Shown: piece after piece, positions 56,473 through 64,000 of the stretch | Layout: each line of letters opens with the position of its first letter | How positions within the stretch are numbered: the first letter of the stretch is position 1 | Assembly: GCF_051014685.1 (NCBI RefSeq) | Contig: NW_027478918.1 | Location: forward strand, 124,001 to 188,000 | Reading direction: 5' to 3' | DNA length: 64,000 nt | Source of the DNA: Ptiloglossa arizonensis | Taxonomy: Eukaryota > Arthropoda > Insecta > Hymenoptera > Colletidae | Made by a program: the position numbers and the translations under genes | Notes under the pieces: generated by a model | What the model saw: the letters and a program-made list of their open reading frames with translations, nothing else | Databases searched by the model: none | What the model was told of the DNA's origin: nothing

Positions 56473-59059
56473 TTGTACGTTATACGTTATACGTTATACG
56501 TTATACGTTATACGTTATACGTTATACGTTATACGTTATACGTTATACGTTATACCTTATACGTTATACGTTATACGTTATACGTTATACATTATACGTT
56601 GTACGTTGAACGTTGTACGTTATACGTTATACGTTATACGTTATACGTTATACGTTATGCGTTATACGTTATACGTTATACGTTTTACGTTCTACGTTAT
56701 ACGTTATACGTTAAACGTTGTACGTTATACGTTATAGGTTATACGTTATACGTTATACGTTATACGTTATACGTTATGCGTTATACGTTATACGTTATAC
56801 GTTATACGTTATACGTTATACGTTATACGTTATACGTTATACGTTATACGTTATACGTTATACGTTATACGATATACGTAATATGTAATACGTCATACGT
56901 TTTACGTTAATCGTTATACGTTATACGTTATACGCTATACGTTATACGTTATACGTTATACGTTATACGTTATACGTTATACGTTATACGTTATACGTTA
57001 TACGTTATACGTTATACGTTATACGTTATACGTTATACGTTGTACGTTATACGTTATACGTTATACGTTATACGTTAGACGTTGTACGTTATACGTTATA
57101 CGTTATACGTTATACGCTATACGTTATACGTTATACGTTATACGTTATACGTTATACGTTATACGTTATTCGTTATACGTTATACGTTATACATTATACG
57201 TTATACGTTATACGTTATACGTTATACGTTATACGTTATACGTTATACGTTATACGTTATACGTTATACGTTATACGTTATACGTTATACGTTATACTAT
57301 ATACGACATACGTTATACGTTATACGTTATACGTTATACGTTATACGTTATACGTTATAAGTTATACGTTATACGTTATACGTTATACGTTATTCGTTAT
57401 ACGTTAGACGCTGTACGTTATACGTTATACGTTATACGTTATACGTTATACGTTATACGTTTTACATTATACGTTATACGTTATACGTTATACGTTATAC
57501 GTTATACGTTATACGTTATACGTTATACGTTATTCGTTATACGTTATACGTTATACGTTATACGTTATACGTTATACGTTATGCGTTATAGGATATACGT
57601 TATACGTTATACGTTGTACGTTATACGTTATACGTTATATGTTATACGTCGTGCGATATACGTTATACGTTATTCGTTATACGGTATACGTTAAACGTTG
57701 TACGTTATACGTTATACGTTATACGTTATACGTTATACGTTATACGTTATACGTTGTACGGTATACGTTATACGTTATACGTTATACGCTATACGTTATA
57801 CGTTATACGTTATACGTTATACGTTATACGTTATACGTTATACGTTATACGTTATACGTTATACGTTATACGTTATACGTTATTCGTTATACGTTATACG
57901 TTATACATTATACGTTATACGTTATACGTTATACGTTATGCGTTATAGGATATACGTTATACGTTATACGTTGTACGTTATACGTTATACGTTGTACGTT
58001 ATACGTTCTACGTTATACGTTATACGTTATACGTTGTACGTTATACGTTATACGTCATCCGTTATACGTTATACGTTATACGTTATACGTTCTACGTTAT
58101 ACGTTATACGTTAAACGTTGTACGTTATACGTTATACGTTATACGTTATACGTTATACGTTATACGTTATGCGTTATACGTTATACGTTATTCGTTATAC
58201 GTTATACGTTATACGTTATACGTTATACGTTATAGGTTATACGTTATACATTATACGTTATACGTTATACGTTATGCGTTATAGGATATACCTCATACGT
58301 TATACGTTGTACGTTATACGTTATACGTTATGCGTTATACGTCATGCGATATACGTTATACGTTATACGTTATACGTTATACGTTATACATTATACGTTA
58401 TACGTTATACGTTATACGTTATACGTTATACGTTATACGTTATACGTTATACGTTATACGTTATACGTTATACATTATACGTTATACGTTATACGTTATA
58501 CGTTATACGTTATACGTTATACTATATACGACATACGTTATACGTTATACGTTATACGTTATACGTTATACGTTATACGTTATAAGTTATACGTTATACG
58601 TTATACGTTATACGTTATTCGTTATACGTTAGACGCTGTACGTTATACGTTATACGTTATACGTTATACGTTATACGTTATACGTTATACGTTATACGTT
58701 ATACGTTATACGTTATACGTTATACGTTATACGTTATACGTTATACGTTATACGTTATACGTTATACGTTATACGTTATACGTTATGCGTTATAGGATAT
58801 ACGTTATACGTTATACGTTGTACGTTATACGTTATACGTTATATGTTATACGTCATGCGATATACGTTATACGTTATTCGTTATACGGTATACGTTAAAC
58901 GTTGTACGTTATACGTTATACGTTATACGTTATACGTTATACGTTATACGTTATACGTTATACGTTGTACGGTATACGTTATACATTATACGTTATACGC
59001 TATACGTTATACGTTATACGTTATACGTTATACGTTATACGTTATACGTTATACGTTAT
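56473..59059. repeat. HOR segment related to the 2.2-kb triplication and 35-36 kb
   Basis: It contains an A6G+T7A block (56,589), a T4A/T5A block (56,869) and a G3C+T5C unit (58,290), in the order seen at 29.3-36 kb. The stretch at 57,082-57,360 translates like 29,886-30,164, 32,133-32,411 and 34,352-34,630. Private units are a C2G near 56,736, A6T beside G3A near 57,460, and T5C+A6G near 57,648. There is no gene. Confidence 0.75.
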
Positions 59060-60215
59060 ACGTTATACGTTGTACGTTATACGTTATACGTCATCCGTTA
59101 TACGTTATACGTTATACGTTATACGTTCTACGTTATACGTTATACGTTAAACGTTGTACGTTATACGTTATACGTTATACGTTATACGTTATACGTTATA
59201 CGTTATGCGTTATACGTTATACGTTGTACGTTATACGTTATGCGTTATGCGTTATACGTCATGCGATATACGTTATACGTTATACGTTATACGTTATACG
59301 TTATACATTATACGTTATACGTTATACGTTATACGTTATACGTTATACGTTATACGTTATACGTTATACGTTATACGTTATACGTTATACATTATACGTT
59401 ATACGTTATACGTTATACGTTATTCGTTATACGTTATACTATATACGACATACGTTATACGTTATACGTTATACGTTATACGTTATACGTTATACGTTAT
59501 ACGTTATACGTTATACGTTATACGTTATACGTTATACGTTATATGTTATTCGTTATACGTTATACGTTATACATTATACGTTATACGTTATACGTTATAC
59601 GTTATACGTTATACGTTATACGTTATACGTTATACGTTATACGTTATACGTTATACATTATACATTATACGTTATACGTTATACGTTATACGTTATACGT
59701 TATACTATATACGACATACGTTATACGTTATACGTTATACGTTATACGTTATACGTTATACGTTATACGTTATACGTTATACGTTATACGTTATACGTTA
59801 TACGTTATACGTTATACGTTATACTATATACGACATACGTTATACGTTATACGTTATACGTTATACGTTATACGTTATACGTTATACGTTATACGTTATA
59901 CGTTATACGTTATACGTTATGCGTTATAGGATATACGTTATACGTTATACGTTATACGTTATACGTTATACGTTATACGTTATACGTTATACGTTATACG
60001 ATATACGTAATATGTAATACGTCATACGTTTTACGTTAATCGTTATACGTTATACGTTATACGCTATACGTTATACGTTATACGTTATACGTTATACGTT
60101 ATACGTTATACGTTATACGTTATACGTTATACGTTATGCGTTATACGTTATACGTTATACGTTATACGTTCTACGTTATACGTTATACGTTAAACGTTGT
60201 ACGTTATACGTTATA
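59060..60215. repeat. Third, partial copy of the 3.5-kb HOR
   Basis: It matches about 54,363-55,518 at a constant offset of 4,697 nt (59154/54457, 59240/54543, 59998/55301, 60136/55439) and the first copy at 8,169 (59154/50985). It carries only one T4A/T5A block, because after about 60,215 the sequence switches to A6G units and a C2T, T5C, A1G+T4A string, as at 48.9 kb. Confidence 0.82.
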
Positions 60216-63200
60216 CGTTGTACGTTATACGTTATACGTTGTACGTTATACGTTATACGTTATATGTTATACGTCATGCGATATACGTTATACGTTATTC
60301 GTTATACGTTATACGTTATACGTTATACGTTATGCGTTATACGTCATGCGATATACGATATACGTTATACGTTATACGTTATACGTTATACGTTATACAT
60401 TATACGTTATACGTTATACGTTATAAGTTATACGTTATACCTTATGCGTTATACGTTATACGTTATACGTTATACGTTATACGTTATACGTTATACGTTA
60501 TACGTTATACGTTATACGTTATACGTTATACGTTATACGTCATTCGTTATACGTTATACGTTATACATTATACGTTATACGTTATACGTTATACGTTATG
60601 CGTTATAGGATATACGTTATACGTTATACGTTGTACGTTATACGTTATACGTTGTACGTTATACGTTCTACGTTATACGTTATACGTTATACGTTGTACG
60701 TTATACGTTATACGTCATCCTTTATACGTTATACGTTATACGTTATACGTTCTACGTTATACGTTATACGTTAAACGTTGTACGTTATACGTTATACGTT
60801 ATACGTTATACGTTATACGTTATACGTTATACGTTATGCGTTATACGTTATACGTTATACGTTATACGTTATACGTTATACGTTATACGTTATACGTTAT
60901 AGGTTATACGTTATACATTATACGTTATACGTTATACGTTATGCGTTATAGGATATACCTCATACGTTATACGTTGTACGTTATACGTTATACGTTATGC
61001 GTTATACGTCATGCGATATACGTTATACGTTATACGTTATACGTTATACGTTATACATTATACGTTATACGTTATACGTTATACGTTATACGTTATACGT
61101 TATACGTTATACGTTATACGTTATACGTTATACGTTATACATTATACGTTATACGTTATACGTTATACGTTATACGTTATACGTTATACTATATACGATA
61201 TACGTTATACGTTATACGTTATACGTTATACGTTATACGTTATACGTTATAAGTTATACGTTATACGTTATACGTTATACGTTATTCGTTATACGTTAGA
61301 CGCTGTACGTTATACGTTATACGTTATACGTTATACGTTATACGTTATACGTTATACGTTATACGTTATACGTTATACGTTATACGTTATACGTTATACG
61401 TTATGCGTTATAGGATATACGTTATACGTTCTACGTTATACGTTATACGTTAAACGTTGTACGTTATACGTTATACGTTATACGTTATACGTTATACGTT
61501 ATACGTTATGCGTTATACGTTATACGTTGTACGTTATACGTTAAGCGTTATGCGTTATACGTCATGCGATATACGTTATACGTTATACGTTATACGTTAT
61601 ACGTTATACATTATACGTTATACGTTATACGTTATACGTTATACGTTATACGTTATACGTTATACGTTATACGTTATACGTTATACGTTATACATTATAC
61701 GTTATACGTTATACGTTATACGTTATTCGTTATACGTTATACTATATACGACATACGTTATACGTTATACGTTATACGTTATACGTTATACGTTATACGT
61801 TATACGTTATACGTTATACGTTATACGTTATACGTTATACGTTATACGTTATACGTTATACGTTATACGTTATGGGTTATAGGATATACGTTATACGTTA
61901 TACGTTGGACGTTATACGTTATACGTTGTACGTTATACGTTCTACGTTATACGTTATACGTTAAACGTTGTACGTTATACGTTATACGTCATCCGTTATA
62001 CGTTATACGTTATACGTTATACGTTATACGTTATACGTTATACGTTATACTTTATACGATATACGTAATATGTAATACGTCATACGTTTTACGTTAATCG
62101 TTATACGTTATACGTTATACGCTATACGTTATACGTTATACGTTATACGTTATACGTTATACGTTATACGTTATACGTTATACGTTGTACGTTATACGTT
62201 GTACGTTATACGTTATACGTTATACGTTATACGTTAGACGTTGTACGTTATACGTTATACGTTATACGTTATACGTTATACGTTATACGTTATACGTTAT
62301 ACGTTATACGTTATACGTTATACGTTATACGTTATACGTTATACGTTATATGTTATTCGTTATACGTTATACGTTATACATTATACGTTATACGTTATAC
62401 GTTATACGTTATACGTTATACGTTATACGTTATACGTTATACGTTATACGTTATACGTTATACATTATACGTTATACGTTATACGTTATACGTTATACGT
62501 TATACGTTATACTATATACGACATACGTTATACGTTATACGTTATACGTTATACGTTATACGTTATACGTTATACGTTATACGTTATACGTTATACGTTA
62601 TACGTTATACGTTATACGTTATACTATATACGACATACGTTATACGTTATACGTTATACGTTATACGTTATACGTTATACGTTATACGTTATACGTTATA
62701 CGTTATACGTTATACGTTATGCGTTATAGGATATACGTTATACGTTATACGTTATACGTTATACGTTATACGTTATACGTTATACGTTATACGTTATACG
62801 TTATACGATATACGTAATATGTAATACGTCATACGTTTTACGTTAATCGTTATACGTTATACGTTATACGCTATACGTTATACGTTATACGTTATACGTT
62901 ATACGTTATACGTTATACGTTATACGTTATACGTTATACGTTATGCGTTATACGTTATACGTTATACGTTATACGTTCTACGTTATACGTTATACGTTAA
63001 ACGTTGTACGTTATACGTTATACGTTATACGTTATACGTTATACGTTATACGTTATGCGTTATACGTTATACGTTATACGTTATACGTTATACGTTATAC
63101 GTTATACGTTATACGTTATACGTTATACGTTATACGTTATACGTTATACGTTATACGTTATACGTTATACGTTATACGTTATACGTTATACGTTATACGT

Positions 63201-64000
63201 TATACGTTATACGTTATACGTTATACGTTATACGTTATACGTTATACGTTATACGTTATACGTTATACGTTATACTATATACGACATACGTTATACGTTA
63301 TACGTTATACGTTATACGTTATACGTTATACGTTATACGTTATACGTTATACGTTGTACGTTATACGTTATACGTTATACGTTATACTATATACGACATA
63401 CGTTATACGTTATACGTTATACGTTATACGTTATACGTTATACGTTATACGTTATACGTTATACGTTATACGTTATACGTTATGCGTTATAGGATATACG
63501 TTATACGTTATACGTTGTACGTTATACGTTATACGTTGTACGTTATACGTTCTACGTTATACGTTATACGTTATACGTTGTACGTTATACGTTATACGTC
63601 ATCCGTTATACGTTATACGTTATACGTTATACGTTCTACGTTATACGTTATACGTTAAACGTTGTACGTTATACGTTATACGTTATACGTTATACGTTAT
63701 ACGTTATACGTTATACGTTATACGTTATACGTTATACGTTATACCTTATACGTTATACGTTATACGTTATACGTTATACATTATACGTTGTACGTTGAAC
63801 GTTGTACGTTATACGTTATACGTTATACGTTATACGTTATACGTTATGCGTTATACGTTATACGTTATACGTTATACGTTCTACGTTATACGTTATACGT
63901 TAAACGTTGTACGTTATACGTTATACGTTATACGTTATACGTTATACGTTATACGTTATACGTTATGCGTTATACGTTATACGTTATACGTTATACGTTA
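60216..64000. repeat. Distal domain B mosaic, continues past the window
   Basis: Successive parts resemble 48.9-49.5 kb (60,264 and 48,979), the G3C+T5C type (60,957), the A1G+C2G type at 27.3 and 41.5 kb (61,874), and paired T4A/T5A blocks (62,056 and 62,805, here 749 nt apart). An A6G+T7A block at 63,778 lies near the end. The last units are plain consensus, so the array goes on. There is no gene. Confidence 0.75.
63064..63273. repeat. Pure consensus run, 30 units
   Basis: Thirty unaltered units (210 nt) lie between an A1G unit at 63,057 and a G3T+T4A unit at 63,274. The T4A/T5A block at 62,805 and a following A1G unit lie upstream; two G3T+T4A / T4A+T5C pairs follow. Confidence 0.8.

Larger units (their letters stand above)
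1..64000. repeat. Heptanucleotide satellite array, unit ACGTTAT, fills the window
   Basis: Every part of the window reads as head-to-tail 7-nt units of consensus ACGTTAT, about 9,143 of them, with no inverted segment and no non-repeat insertion seen. Most units match the consensus; the rest mostly differ by one base and some by two or three. Phase is constant (unit starts at position 1 modulo 7) from 1 to 19,055 and from 49,211 to the end, and shifted by one in between. Both window edges lie inside the array. Each consensus unit contains the palindrome ACGT with one CpG, and the 7-nt frame TATACGT alternates pyrimidine and purine throughout. Such arrays are typical of satellite DNA in eukaryotic heterochromatin; that placement is inference. 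The organism cannot be told from the sequence. Confidence 0.98.
19061..64000. repeat. Array domain B (subfamily with G3C+T5C and G3T+T4A landmarks)
   Basis: From here the array gains two landmarks not seen upstream: a G3C+T5C unit directly after a C2G+T4A unit (21 copies, first at 19,649), and a G3T+T4A unit followed by T4A+T5C (first at 20,846, then several tens of copies). The double C2G+T4A landmark of domain A is absent. Duplicated segments are larger and more dispersed than in domain A, with offsets near 2.2, 3.47, 9.67 and 14.2 kb. The start is placed at the single-base slip only because that is the last sharp mark before the new landmarks; the true changeover may lie anywhere between about 19.05 and 19.65 kb. 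Confidence 0.8.

Noticed and set aside
1..64000. Telomere repeat
   Set aside because: Some telomeres use 7-nt units, but those have a G-rich strand. ACGTTAT has one G and one C per unit, and no array end or subtelomeric gene is visible.
1..64000. CRISPR array
   Set aside because: There is no alternation of a fixed repeat with unique spacers, and no cas gene. Everything between landmark blocks is the same heptad.
1..64000. CENP-B-box-like motif to support a centromere
   Set aside because: The box needs a CGGG core. I saw no CGGG; the only GGG is the gggttat unit, found three times, preceded by T.
1..64000. TATA boxes and ACGT-core binding sites as regulatory elements
   Set aside because: Both strings come with every consensus unit, thousands of times, so they carry no positional information.
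1..64000. Bacterial or phage origin of the window
   Set aside because: Nothing excludes it formally, but there is no gene, and a homogeneous satellite of at least 64 kb with nested HORs does not fit a compact genome. No taxon is proposed.

Overview
The whole 64 kb is one uninterrupted tandem array of a 7-bp unit, ACGTTAT (other strand ATAACGT). It holds about 9,143 heptads. I found no gene, RNA gene, transposon, CRISPR array, origin or stretch of unique sequence. The array runs off both ends, so its true length exceeds 64 kb. The consensus unit is 2/7 G+C and carries one CpG inside an ACGT palindrome. An array this long, homogeneous and hierarchically organised fits eukaryotic satellite heterochromatin (centromeric, pericentromeric, subtelomeric or interstitial). 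Nothing in the sequence names the organism, and no flanking DNA shows the chromosomal position.

Notation: the unit is A1 C2 G3 T4 T5 A6 T7 and variants are named by position and new base, for example A1G = gcgttat. Most units are consensus. Variants occur in fixed strings ('landmark blocks') that recur dozens of times, so the array has higher-order repeat (HOR) structure above the heptad. Copy-to-copy offsets are multiples of 7, except across two single-base slips: a 6-nt unit at 19,055-19,060 and an 8-nt unit at 49,203-49,210. These cancel, so the heptad phase at base 64,000 equals that at base 1.

Layout. Domain A (1 to about 19.05 kb) carries a landmark with two C2G+T4A units around a C2G unit (11 copies, 3.2-17.8 kb). 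It contains a mixed zone (1-5.55 kb), a 3.1-kb tandem duplication (5,552-11,767), a 2,310-bp-offset duplication (11.2-14.6 kb) and a 1.44-kb tandem duplication (16.0-19.0 kb). Domain B (about 19.06-64 kb) lacks that landmark. It carries two others not seen in A: a G3C+T5C block (21 copies) and a G3T+T4A / T4A+T5C pair. It contains a 2.2-kb triplication (29.2-35.7 kb), dispersed duplications offset by about 14.2 kb (25.5-31.3 with 39.7-45.4) and about 9.67 kb (33.7-38.8 with 43.3-48.4), a 3.5-kb tandem duplication (49.5-56.5 kb) and a further partial copy near 59-60 kb.

The long forward reading frames are a by-product of the unit. Seven is not a multiple of three, so three heptads (21 nt) encode the cycle Y-V-I-R-Y-T-L in every forward frame without a stop. 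The reverse strand has TAA every 21 nt in every frame. No coding sequence is annotated. Copy boundaries were found by eye from landmark units and are good to roughly a few heptads unless an exact landmark position is given.
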